A stretch of 64,000 nucleotides of DNA from RGIG4608 sp045643885 (GTDB taxonomy: Bacteria > Bacillota > Clostridia > Oscillospirales > CAG-272). The stretch covers positions 36,138 to 100,137 of the forward strand of contig JAZRFY010000003.1 in assembly GCA_045643885.1 (NCBI GenBank). The letters run 5' to 3'. The notes under the pieces were generated by a model, which did no database searches, had not been told where the DNA came from, and saw only the letters and a list, made by a program, of their open reading frames with translations. Position numbers and translations under genes: made by a program. Of the stretch, positions 27,904-35,314 are shown in pieces; positions within the stretch are counted from its first letter, which is position 1; each line of letters begins with the position of its first letter.

Positions 27904-28308
27904 ATGTTAAAAGGAAATAGATTTTTGGCTTTGCTTCTTTCGATTGCGTTTCCGTTTCTTTGCATAGGATGTGTTGAAGGAGAGCCTTCGGAAGTGATAA
28001 GCTACGAGCAGATCAGCCAGGCAGAAGCCAAGGCATTGATGGAAAGCGAGAGCGGATATATTATTATTGACGCGAGAACACAGTCGGAATACGATGAGGG
28101 ACACATTCCGGGCGCGATACTCATTCCCGAGTATGAAATCGCAAGCCGTGCCGAAAAGGAGCTTCTTGACAAGGATCAGCTGATACTTGTTTACTGTCGA
28201 AGCGGAAGAAGAAGCAAGATCGCAGCAGAGGAGCTTGTCAAGCTTGGATACACCAACGTTAAGGAGTTTGGTGGCATTATTGATTGGGAGTATGAAATCG
28301 TAAAATAA
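27904..28308 (+). CDS. Rhodanese-domain lipoprotein
   Basis: A 134-residue protein with a lipoprotein signal peptide (lipobox LCIGC, Cys at about 23) and one rhodanese domain (about 38-133). The domain contains IIIDARTQSEYDEGHIPGAI. The active-site loop YCRSGRRS has the persulfide-carrying Cys near residue 98. It probably moves sulfane sulfur outside the membrane or handles thiols at the surface. GGAGG-like text precedes the ATG. It has its own consensus promoter with a possible persulfide-responsive operator. Confidence 0.9.
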   Translation: MLKGNRFLALLLSIAFPFLCIGCVEGEPSEVISYEQISQAEAKALMESESGYIIIDARTQSEYDEGHIPGAILIPEYEIASRAEKELLDKDQLILVYCRSGRRSKIAAEELVKLGYTNVKEFGGIIDWEYEIVK

Positions 28309-28339
28309 ATTTTTGCGAAGCTTTGAAGGGGAACGCACT

Positions 28340-28981
28340 ATGAATGCTGAATTGATTGAAAAAGCAAGGTCTTACGTAAAAGAGAAATTTGAAAATGAGT
28401 TTAGCGGCCACGATTACTTTCACACGCTTCGTGTTTTTAACATGGCAACGCATATTGCAAGATGCGAGGGTGCAGATCTTGATACCGTGCAGCTTGCGGC
28501 ACTTTTGCACGACGTTGACGATAGAAAAGTATCTCCCGACACATATGAAACCCAAGCAAATGCACGCGAATTTTTGTTGTCAAGTGGCGTTGACCTTGAT
28601 GGTGTTGAGAGGATTTGTCAGATCATACGCGAGATTTCGTTCGGTGGAAACGATGCTGTGCCCGATACGTTGGAGGGCAAGTGCGTTCAGGATGCAGACC
28701 GTCTTGACGCGATCGGTGCTATCGGAATTGCACGTGCTTTTGCATACGGTGGCAATCATAACAGACATATGTACCATCCCGACATCAAGCCCAATCTGAA
28801 TATGACCAAAGAAGAATACCGAAAAAGTGAATCAACAACAATCAATCATTTTTATGAGAAATTGTTTAAGCTGACTGCGCTTATGAACACCCACACTGCA
28901 ATCCGGATTGCAAAAGAGAGGGATGCCTATATGAAGGCGTTCGTTTCTGAATTTATGGATGAGTGGGATGGGGAGAAATGA
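28340..28981 (+). CDS. HD-domain phosphohydrolase
   Basis: A 213-residue protein started at the ATG at 28340, where AAGGGG precedes and homology begins. The HD metal site is visible as GHDYFHTLRV (about residue 24-33), ALLHDVDDRK (about 60-69) and a later QDADRLDAIGAIGIARAF (about 120-137). This pattern fits the YedJ/YpgQ group of small HD hydrolases, some of which act on nucleotides. It follows the rhodanese gene by 31 bases and may share its promoter. The substrate is unknown. Confidence 0.85.
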   Translation: MNAELIEKARSYVKEKFENEFSGHDYFHTLRVFNMATHIARCEGADLDTVQLAALLHDVDDRKVSPDTYETQANAREFLLSSGVDLDGVERICQIIREISFGGNDAVPDTLEGKCVQDADRLDAIGAIGIARAFAYGGNHNRHMYHPDIKPNLNMTKEEYRKSESTTINHFYEKLFKLTALMNTHTAIRIAKERDAYMKAFVSEFMDEWDGEK

Positions 28982-29062
28982 ATATACGCAAGATAGTAAA
29001 CTGTGGATGCTAAACTGTTAAAATAATACTAAATCAGATAAGATATAACTAAGGAGAAACAA

Positions 29063-30553
29063 ATGATTTATAACGCAATTCAATCACTTATAAATTACGG
29101 ATTAAGAAACGAATTGATTACTGAGGACGACGTGATCGTTGTGAGAAACTCTCTTATCGAAGCCTTGGCGCTCGGTGATTGGGATGAAAATGCCAATGGA
29201 GAAGACTCGGACAGCATTGAGTCAATTCTTGCTCCTATCATCGATTATGCATGTGAAAAGGGAATAATTTCTGACACGACCAACTCCCGCGATTTGTTTG
29301 ATACAAGGATTATGGGACTTCTTACAGCTATGCCAAGAGAGGTCATTGCGGAGTTTAAGAAGAGATATGCAAACGATCCCAAGGAGGCAACCGACTGGTA
29401 CTACGAATATAGCAAAAATACAAACTACGTTCGTGCCGAGCGCATTGCCAAGGACCTTGTTTGGACATATGATTGCGATTATGGTACTCTTGATATCACC
29501 ATCAACAGATCAAAGCCTGAAAAGGATCCAAGGGACATCGCCGCGGCTAAGCTTCAAAAGGCAAGCAGCTATCCCAAGTGTCAGCTTTGCTCTGAAAATG
29601 CAGGCTTTGCAGGTCACGCAACACATCCTGCAAGACAGAATTTAAGACCGATTCCGATCACGGTGAACGGTGAAAAGTGGGAGCTTCAGTATTCTCCTTA
29701 CGGATACTACAACGAGCATTGCATCGTCTTCAACTCAAAGCACATTCCGATGAAGATAGACCAGTCCGTCTTTTTAAAGCTTTTTGACATCGTGGATCAG
29801 TTTCCACACTATTTTGTGGGTTCAAATGCCGATCTGCCCATCGTAGGAGGCTCGATTTTGAGCCATGAGCATTTTCAGGGTGGAAGATATACGTTTGCCA
29901 TGGAAAAGGCTTGCGTTGAAAAAGAGTTTGAAATCAAGGGCTATGAGAACGTTCGTGCCGGCATTGTTAAATGGCCCATGTCGGTTATTCGCGTTTGGTC
30001 GGAAAATAGAGATGAGCTTGCCGATTGCTGCAACCACGTCCTTGAAACATGGAGGGGCTATAGCGATGAAAATGCATGCATCTTCGCAGAAACCGACGGT
30101 GTTCCTCACAATACGATAACTCCCATCGCACGCAAGAGTGGAAGCATATACACTTGCGACCTTGTTCTTAGAAACAACCTTACAACCGAGGAAAGACCTC
30201 TTGGCCTTTATCATCCGAATCCCACTCTCCACCATATCAAGAAGGAGAATATCGGACTTATCGAGGTTATGGGACTTGCAGTGCTTCCTGCCCGTCTTGC
30301 AACCGAAATCGTTGCCTTGGAGGAGGCGATCTTGAACGGTAAATCTCTTGAAGATTCTGCTCAAACGGCATCCCATGCCGAGTGGGCAAGAGGGGTTGTG
30401 AAAAACCATCCCGAGCTTTCAAGGGACAATGCAAGAGCAATCCTTGAAGAGGAAATAGGCAAGGTGTTTTGCGAGGTCCTTATGGACGCAGGCGTGTATA
30501 AACGAAACGAAGAGGGCATGGCTGCCTTTGACAGGTTTGTGAAAGCACTTTGA
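29063..30553 (+). CDS. galT: UDP-glucose--hexose-1-phosphate uridylyltransferase, class II
   Basis: A 496-residue class II GalT, of normal length for the Gram-positive form. It exchanges UMP between UDP-glucose and galactose-1-phosphate (possibly N-acetylhexosamine-1-phosphate). Landmarks are YPKCQLCSENAGFAGHATHPARQN (about 165-195), GSILSHEHFQGGRYTFAMEK (catalytic His region, about 270) and HNTITPIARK (about 355). It stands apart from galE, behind AAGGAG, and is closed by its own terminator. Functionally it completes the Leloir steps of the sugar locus at 1-26001. Confidence 0.95.
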   Translation: MIYNAIQSLINYGLRNELITEDDVIVVRNSLIEALALGDWDENANGEDSDSIESILAPIIDYACEKGIISDTTNSRDLFDTRIMGLLTAMPREVIAEFKKRYANDPKEATDWYYEYSKNTNYVRAERIAKDLVWTYDCDYGTLDITINRSKPEKDPRDIAAAKLQKASSYPKCQLCSENAGFAGHATHPARQNLRPIPITVNGEKWELQYSPYGYYNEHCIVFNSKHIPMKIDQSVFLKLFDIVDQFPHYFVGSNADLPIVGGSILSHEHFQGGRYTFAMEKACVEKEFEIKGYENVRAGIVKWPMSVIRVWSENRDELADCCNHVLETWRGYSDENACIFAETDGVPHNTITPIARKSGSIYTCDLVLRNNLTTEERPLGLYHPNPTLHHIKKENIGLIEVMGLAVLPARLATEIVALEEAILNGKSLEDSAQTASHAEWARGVVKNHPELSRDNARAILEEEIGKVFCEVLMDAGVYKRNEEGMAAFDRFVKAL

Positions 30554-30563
30554 TGAAATAAAT

Positions 30564-30600
30564 AAAGCACCGCTATCAGAAGATGGTGGTGCTTTTGTTT
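30564..30600 (+). terminator. galT terminator
   Basis: AAAGCACC (30564-30571) pairs with GGTGCTTT (30588-30595), followed by a T-rich tract. Confidence 0.75.
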
Positions 30601-30810
30601 TATAAAACAAAAATTTCCATTCATATAAATTTAACGAATGGTCAAAATAATAGCAGAGAAGCGAAGCAAGGAATTTTGCGATGCGGTTTTGATACTTATT
30701 TTGTGTCGGAGGCGCGTTTTGAATTTTTTGCGAGCGCCTCTCGATAATATAGATCAATTTCCTTAAAGAAAGGAAAAATCAGTCGTTAAAGCGACAGAAT
30801 GGAGAACGTT

Positions 30811-31008
30811 ATGGCAAATAAGTCAGCTAAAAAGGCACTTGAACAGTTCAAGATGCAGGCAGCTAACGAAGTAGGTGTTACACTTAACAATGGTGGTTAC
30901 AACGGTGACCTCACAAGCCGTCAGGCAGGTTCTATCGGTGGTCAGATGGTTAAGAAGATGGTTGAGTCCTACGAAAATAACCTCGGTGCGAACAACAGCA
31001 CAAAATAA
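30811..31008 (+). CDS. Alpha/beta-type small acid-soluble spore protein
   Basis: A 65-residue DNA-binding protein that coats spore DNA. The start is the ATG at 30811, since GGAG at 30801-30804 lies six bases upstream; the ATG at 30799 would place the site inside the gene. Family motifs are ANEVGVTL, which includes the Glu and aliphatic residues recognised by the germination protease GPR, NGGYNGDLTSRQAGSIGG and MVKKMVESYE. It shows that the organism makes or descends from a maker of endospores. The 3' part is duplicated at 33000-33240. Upstream text from 30600 to 30800 shows no promoter I could assign to a forespore sigma factor. Confidence 0.95.
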   Translation: MANKSAKKALEQFKMQAANEVGVTLNNGGYNGDLTSRQAGSIGGQMVKKMVESYENNLGANNSTK

Positions 31009-31108
31009 TTTACTCCAAAAGTAAAAAAGCTTGCCCCGTTTGGCAAGCTAAATAAAAATTTATTGAACGAATTTTTGTGTTTCTAAACAAAATGCAAAAG
31101 ACCGTTTA
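30868..31108 (+). repeat. 241-bp direct repeat, copy 1 (3' end of spore protein gene and downstream region)
   Basis: This stretch covers codons 20-65 of the spore protein gene and 100 bases beyond. It recurs without gaps at 33000-33240 with five differences found by eye: one silent change in the gene and four in a downstream hairpin. Stem AGCTTGCC (31028-31035) pairs with GGCAAGCT (31042-31049) in this copy. On the minus strand the hairpin is followed by a T-run. Confidence 0.9.
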
Positions 31109-31160
31109 TTTCGGCGCACGCGTACACATGTCCGCATAAGTCCGAACGAATAAATTTTAT

Positions 31161-31196
31161 GAAGGTAAATGATGAGTCATTTGCCTTCTTTTTTTA
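31161..31196 (+). terminator. Spore protein gene terminator
   Basis: GAAGGTAAATGA (31161-31172) pairs with TCATTTGCCTTC (31177-31188), followed by seven T residues. A hairpin of the same design, with different bases in the stem, lies at 33275-33305 after the duplicated copy. Confidence 0.85.
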
Positions 31197-31336
31197 TTTC
31201 ACTTGTACTTTTGAGAAAGATTTACAATGATGATTAATGCAATATCTTTGAGTGTTTTTATAACCGAGAAATCCAATCACCGCAGCACCGTGGACAAGAT
31301 TGAAAAAGCACACGAGGCACGCACAAAAGGGGGAAT

Positions 31337-31364
31337 AAAAGGAGAGCTTCGGCACTCCTTTTGT
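31337..31364 (+). terminator. Hairpin with T-run before the small membrane gene promoter
   Basis: AAAAGGAG (31337-31344) pairs with CTCCTTTT (31355-31362). A 50-codon open frame runs through it (31229-31381) but has no good ribosome site, so I do not call a gene. Bases 31200-31336 otherwise hold nothing I can identify. Confidence 0.5.
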
Positions 31365-31384
31365 ATGGCACTAATGTAATAATG

Positions 31385-31435
31385 TTGACATTTTTCTCCA
31401 AATATGGTATAATGTGCGCGAAAATACCTGCCGGG
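31385..31435 (+). promoter_or_regulatory. Consensus promoter and GAAAATACCTGCCGGG leader
   Basis: TTGACA (31385-31390), 17 bases and TATAAT (31408-31413) match the consensus exactly. The predicted transcript begins with GAAAATACCTGCCGGG at 31420. The same sequence, with one change, lies at the same distance from the promoter at 54023. Confidence 0.75.
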
Positions 31436-31455
31436 TAAACGTAAAGAGGTTTGAT

Positions 31456-31554
31456 ATGAAAAAGTTAGAAAAGTTAGGCGCATTAGGTTGTGTTTTGGTA
31501 ATTATATTTTTTCCAATACTCGTAATATTGGAATTAGCAAAGAAGTATAAATAA
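31456..31554 (+). CDS. 32-residue single-span membrane peptide
   Basis: A short gene too small for most gene finders. It has a consensus promoter upstream, GAGG before the ATG, and a product of the form MKKLEK, then a hydrophobic span of about 20 residues, then AKKYK. The positive ends suggest a membrane-inserted peptide. It could be a regulatory or toxin-like small protein. No antisense RNA or partner is evident. Function unknown. Confidence 0.5.
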   Translation: MKKLEKLGALGCVLVIIFFPILVILELAKKYK

Positions 31555-31588
31555 GGATTCAAAACGCCAAGAGCATAAGAGGTAGTAT

Positions 31589-31726
31589 ATGTGTGGAGCA
31601 ATATTAGGATTAATCCCCGCGATAATAGTTGCTATAATTCTTTTTCTCATTAATCCCATATTCGGGGTACTATGGGTATTGTGGCTCGTGGGTATTGCAA
31701 TTTATGCTTTGAAACGAAAGAAATAA
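31589..31726 (+). CDS. 45-residue hydrophobic membrane protein
   Basis: An ATG at 31589 follows AGAGG. The product starts MCGAILGLIPAIIVAIILF and ends IAIYALKRKK, with two short hydrophobic spans broken by a NP turn. It lies 34 bases after the 32-residue peptide gene and 35 bases before the leucine-rich-repeat gene, so the three are probably cotranscribed. I recognise no family. Small clostridial membrane proteins of this style are common and uncharacterised. Confidence 0.5.
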   Translation: MCGAILGLIPAIIVAIILFLINPIFGVLWVLWLVGIAIYALKRKK

Positions 31727-31761
31727 ATCCTGCCGAGGTTAGACGGAGAAAGAGAAAGGTT

Positions 31762-32868
31762 ATGAAAAAAGCTTTATCAGTTTTACTCGTTGTTATTATT
31801 TTGATGGCGGCGCTTGTTTCGTGTGATTACGAAATTACTATTCAAAAAAAGACGACTACAACAACGACTACAACAACTAATACGGGTACACAACCCAATG
31901 ATCCACCCGTGGACGAACACGAGCATTCTTATTCTGCAACTGTGACAGAGCCTACTTGCACTGAGCAAGGTTATACGACCTATACTTGCGAATGCGGTGA
32001 TTCTTACGTTGACGATTACGAGGATGCTTTGGGACATACCTTCGGTAAATGGGAAACTGTTAAAGAAGCAACCGCCACCGAGGAAGGATTAAAGGAAAGA
32101 TATTGTAAATGCGGTGAGAAGGAAACAAAAACAATACCTATGGTATCGCCATATTCCGAAGGACTTAAATTTACACTTAATGACGATCAACAAAGCTATT
32201 CCGTAACAGGAATTGGTACTTGCACTGATATGATTATCGTAATTCCTGCTACTTATGAAGGCTTGCCTGTGACGAGTATTGGCAATAATGCATTCCATAA
32301 TTGCACCTCGCTTATAAGCGCAGTAATCCCCGACTCCGTGACGAATATTGGTGGTAGTGCATTTAGTCAATGCACATCGCTAATCAGTATAGAAATTCCC
32401 GACTCTGTTACGAGTATTGGTGATTATGCATTTGCTTTTTGTCGCTCGCTTGCAAGCGTAGCAATGCCTAAATCTATCACGAAAATTGAGAATAATACAT
32501 TCATGAACTGTCACTCGCTCACAAACATAAATATCCCCGACTCCGTGACGAGTATTGGTGAGGAGTCATTCGCTCATTGTACATCGCTCACAAGCATAAA
32601 TGTTCCCGATTCCGTGACGAGTATTGGTGAGGAGGCATTCTATAATTGCTTCGTACTCAAAAGTGTAACTATCACCAACTCTATAACGAGTATTGGTGAA
32701 AGTGCATTCTTTCATTGCGACTCGCTCACAAGCATTACTTTTGAAGGAACGGTTGAACAATGGAAGTCTGTTACGAAAATGAATAGATGGGATGAATACA
32801 CAGCAGAATATATAATCTATTGCACCAATGGAGAAATTAACAAATACGGCATAGTGACATACAAATAA
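31762..32868 (+). CDS. BspA-type leucine-rich-repeat lipoprotein
   Basis: A 368-residue surface lipoprotein, started at the ATG at 31762 where the signal peptide begins. The longer frame from 31672 adds 30 residues that look non-coding. The lipobox is around ALVSC. A Thr-rich linker (residues about 35-48) is followed by a CxCG module (TCECGDSYVDDYEDALGH and YCKCGEKETK, about 70-125). About seven LRR_5 repeats of the form IPDSVTSIGxxAFxxCxSLxSI lie between about 165 and 335. Such proteins mediate binding to host or other bacteria. The TCECGDSYVD module recurs in the giant lipoprotein at 45723. Confidence 0.9.
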   Translation: MKKALSVLLVVIILMAALVSCDYEITIQKKTTTTTTTTTNTGTQPNDPPVDEHEHSYSATVTEPTCTEQGYTTYTCECGDSYVDDYEDALGHTFGKWETVKEATATEEGLKERYCKCGEKETKTIPMVSPYSEGLKFTLNDDQQSYSVTGIGTCTDMIIVIPATYEGLPVTSIGNNAFHNCTSLISAVIPDSVTNIGGSAFSQCTSLISIEIPDSVTSIGDYAFAFCRSLASVAMPKSITKIENNTFMNCHSLTNINIPDSVTSIGEESFAHCTSLTSINVPDSVTSIGEEAFYNCFVLKSVTITNSITSIGESAFFHCDSLTSITFEGTVEQWKSVTKMNRWDEYTAEYIIYCTNGEINKYGIVTYK

Positions 32869-32886
32869 GTTAAATCTTTGTTAAAT

Positions 32887-32917
32887 CCCCCGAAACCTAA
32901 GTTTCGGGGGGGGTTCT
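32887..32917 (+). terminator. Terminator of the leucine-rich-repeat gene
   Basis: CCCCCGAAAC (32887-32896) pairs with GTTTCGGGGG (32901-32910) over a CTAA loop. A near-identical hairpin occurs at 50859-50881. Confidence 0.75.
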
Positions 32918-32999
32918 TAGTTTATGCTTATGCGCGCGAATCCTTGATAAATAAGGGTTTGTTGGGGGTTAAAATTCACTACATCATAGCACGGCATAT

Positions 33000-33240
33000 G
33001 AAGTAGGTGTTACACTTAACAATGGTGGTTACAACGGTGACCTCACAAGCCGTCAGGCAGGTTCTATCGGCGGTCAGATGGTTAAGAAGATGGTTGAGTC
33101 CTACGAAAATAACCTCGGTGCGAACAACAGCACAAAATAATTTACTCCAAAAGTAAAAAAGCTTACCCATTTTGGTAAGCTAAATAAAAATTTATTGAAC
33201 GAATTTTTGTGTTTCTAAACAAAATGCAAAAGACCGTTTA
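33000..33240 (+). pseudogene. 5'-truncated copy of the spore protein gene (241-bp repeat, copy 2)
   Basis: Codons 20-65 of the spore protein gene are present with one silent change, but the first 19 codons and the ribosome site are missing. The 100 bases after the stop are also copied. The downstream hairpin reads AGCTTACC (33159-33166)/GGTAAGCT (33173-33180): a G-C pair of copy 1 has become an A-T pair, so pairing is kept. Bases 32918-32999 before the copy hold nothing recognisable. Confidence 0.85.
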
Positions 33241-33274
33241 GCTCTTTGCAACTGTGAAGAGAAGTGAATTTTAT

Positions 33275-33306
33275 GAAGGCAAACGTTCCGTTTGCCTTCT
33301 TTTTTG
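33275..33306 (+). terminator. Terminator after the truncated spore protein copy
   Basis: GAAGGCAAACG pairs with CGTTTGCCTTC over a TTC loop, followed by six T residues. It corresponds in position to the hairpin at 31161. Confidence 0.8.
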
Positions 33307-33318
33307 ATAATATAACTT

Positions 33319-34413
33319 CTACTTGCCACTATACGCATTGAGTGCTTCTTGGTAATAGGCTTTAAACTTATCTTGTAAATACTGCGGTTTGATTATGTGC
33401 GCATCACGGCCAAATTTGAAAAAGTAATGAATGGCTTGGAGCTCCGTGCAATTAAAGCTATAGGTATTGCTATTGATTTTTGTGTAAGTGGTTGGGCGCA
33501 AATAGAGATGTCTGTTGAAAAGCTCAAGCCCCTTGTTGGTGAAAGCAACTTCAAGTGTGATGAGATCTCCCGCCATATAGGGCAGTGATTTGGACTGAAT
33601 TTCTTTCTGTATCTCATCAGTTTTTTGATGTGATAAAAAGCCACTCATACTATTCATTATTGAAATTTTTTTTATTCTGGATATTCTAAAGCTGGAAATT
33701 CTTTTTTCGTCAACACTTCCATCGCTTTTTATTTCCTCGGAAATGCCCACAAGGTAATTAAATATTCTGTTTTTGTCGGGCAAAACAAAGCAGGGGGTTA
33801 CATAGAATTTTCTGGTATATACGGTGTTTCGTTTATTTGACAATCTTTGGCTGAGCGATATCTTTATTTTGCGACGCTGAGCGATTGCAAAATTACAAGT
33901 ATCAATAGTATCCTTGAAAAAGATACTTTCTCTTTGGGCGGATGACAGGGTTGCATATTCCTCAAAAACGGCCTTCAAGTATGAACCGATAGAATCATCA
34001 TAAAAGGTTGCGGACGTGGATTCTTTGAGCACCTCTATGTTTTGTCGGTTAATTCTAAACTTTTTGCCTATTGCTTTTGGATACGCACAAGCCTTTTCGA
34101 GCAATTCATTTTCATGCTTATTGACAAGCAAAGAAATGATTTGCTCAGCATTGGCATCGTTTGAAAATGCTTCGGGATTGTTTGAAAACAAAGTGGCAAG
34201 CTCCTCTCTATACTTCAAGGCGCGAATGCCTATGCTGGCATTGGAATCCTGATAGAAATTATAGAAAATTCTGTTCAAAAATCCGGAAAATGAAGGCTTG
34301 TTGTCTTCGCCATAAAAATTCCCCATATCATTGTATATTATATCCCACGCCATCTCGGAGAGGTTGAGATGTTGCTTCAATTCATAAGTGATTTCATTAA
34401 TATAAAAGCCCAT
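33319..34413 (-). CDS. WYL-domain protein, probable regulator of the divergent operon
   Basis: A 364-residue protein behind AAGGAG. Residues about 195-270 match a WYL domain (YTRKFYVTPCFVLPDKNRIFNYLVGISEE, then SFRISRIKKISI), a ligand-sensing fold related to SH3. Residues about 285-360 match the WYL C-terminal extension (ITLEVAFTNKGLELFNRHLYLRP). The N-terminal 190 residues are helical (NEITYELKQHLNLSEMAWDIIYNDM) and replace or disguise the usual winged helix. WYL proteins often control phage-defence and DNA-damage genes. The divergent position, 294 bases from the five-gene operon, points to that operon as its target (inference). Confidence 0.8.
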   Translation of the reverse strand: MGFYINEITYELKQHLNLSEMAWDIIYNDMGNFYGEDNKPSFSGFLNRIFYNFYQDSNASIGIRALKYREELATLFSNNPEAFSNDANAEQIISLLVNKHENELLEKACAYPKAIGKKFRINRQNIEVLKESTSATFYDDSIGSYLKAVFEEYATLSSAQRESIFFKDTIDTCNFAIAQRRKIKISLSQRLSNKRNTVYTRKFYVTPCFVLPDKNRIFNYLVGISEEIKSDGSVDEKRISSFRISRIKKISIMNSMSGFLSHQKTDEIQKEIQSKSLPYMAGDLITLEVAFTNKGLELFNRHLYLRPTTYTKINSNTYSFNCTELQAIHYFFKFGRDAHIIKPQYLQDKFKAYYQEALNAYSGK

Positions 34414-34442
34414 AGAAATTCTCCTTCTTAAAATATAAACTT

Positions 34443-34471
34443 ATCATAGCACAATATTTCAAGAAAGTAAA
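34443..34471 (-). promoter_or_regulatory. Promoter of the WYL gene
   Basis: On the minus strand, TTTACT (34471-34466), a 17-base spacer and TATGAT (34448-34443) with an extended TGC upstream of the -10. Confidence 0.6.
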
Positions 34472-34591
34472 GATATTTGGAACAAAATTATTGAATTTGT
34501 ACTATTTTTTCACTAAAAAATGAATAAATGAGATAAAAGTTCCTATAACATTACCCTAAAATAGCACAAAAGTGGCAAAAACACTATAAAA

Positions 34592-34649
34592 ACGGAACAA
34601 ATCATTTTAATAATTGAGCCTAATAAGTTCCGTATTTGTGTGATATAAT
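34592..34649 (+). promoter_or_regulatory. Operon promoter with inverted repeat, possible WYL operator
   Basis: An extended -10, TGATATAAT (34641-34649), lies 58 bases before the first gene; no good -35 is present, which suggests an activator or a weak promoter. The inverted repeat ACGGAAC (34592-34598)/GTTCCGT (34627-34633) brackets the -35 region. GGAACAAA also occurs at 34479, and AGTTCC at 34538. These repeated GGAAC/GTTCC words are candidate sites for the WYL regulator. Confidence 0.45.
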
Positions 34650-34707
34650 AAATGTGTCACTGAGGGGGAGCGGAGAATAATTTGAGATAAAACAGGAGGA
34701 GTTTTTT

Positions 34708-35310
34708 ATGTACGTTAATATCTCGGATAAGTCAAAAAATCAAAAAGAGAATAGCTCCATTTGGGAGATGCGCCACGGCATATATAAAAAGCTTGGACTA
34801 CTAAAAGCTCATTTATCCCGCCTTGAGAGGGACAAGGATATATATATTGCTGAGGCGAGAAATGCCGAGCGCTTGGGGGACAACTTTTTTTACCAATCAG
34901 TAAAGAACAAAATCCGATTGTGCCTGATCAATATGAAGTTGATTTCGGAAATGATTGTGGAGCTGGAGATTTGTCTTGAAGTTGATAGCATGGATAGGTT
35001 GATAGAGGGGTACAATTCATGCTTCAACAACAATAAAAAAAAGGAGACTTTTTCATTCAATTTTCAAAATTTGGTTAAGAAAAACAAAAAAGAACAAAGC
35101 AAGCTTGAGAATGCGATAGAGCGCTACACAGAGTTTTACAAGCTTCTTAGGTCAAAAAATGATGGTGTAATGTGCGAGGACATTATTTCAGACGACGAGT
35201 TGGAGCGCGTGATACATAATATTCCCGATGGGGAGCGGGACGTTGATGCTATTGATGCTCTGATTGATGAGAAGCTTGCTCAAATAAAAAAACGGGTTAG
35301 AGAGGAGTGA
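34708..35310 (+). CDS. ESCRT-III/CdvB-like helical protein with C-terminal MIM1-like motif
   Basis: A 200-residue, highly charged, helical protein behind AGGAGG. Residues 20-95 form a long helical hairpin. The second arm, ERLGDNFFYQSVKNKIRL, then LINMKLISEMIVELEICLEV, resembles the ESCRT-III core of archaeal CdvB and eukaryotic CHMPs in its pattern of small, basic and leucine positions. A basic linker (108-120) and further helices follow. The last 20 residues contain D183-A-L-I186-D-E-K189-L190-A-Q-I193-K194. This fits the MIM1 consensus (D/E)xxLxxRLxxL(K/R) with conservative changes. MIM1 binds MIT domains, and the next gene encodes one. Length is typical of ESCRT-III. Homology is inferred by eye. 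Confidence 0.6.
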   Translation: MYVNISDKSKNQKENSSIWEMRHGIYKKLGLLKAHLSRLERDKDIYIAEARNAERLGDNFFYQSVKNKIRLCLINMKLISEMIVELEICLEVDSMDRLIEGYNSCFNNNKKKETFSFNFQNLVKKNKKEQSKLENAIERYTEFYKLLRSKNDGVMCEDIISDDELERVIHNIPDGERDVDAIDALIDEKLAQIKKRVREE

Positions 35311-35314
35311 TTTT

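Noticed and set aside
31229..31381. 50-codon frame before the small membrane genes
   Set aside because: Runs through a terminator-like hairpin, weak ribosome site, unconvincing composition.
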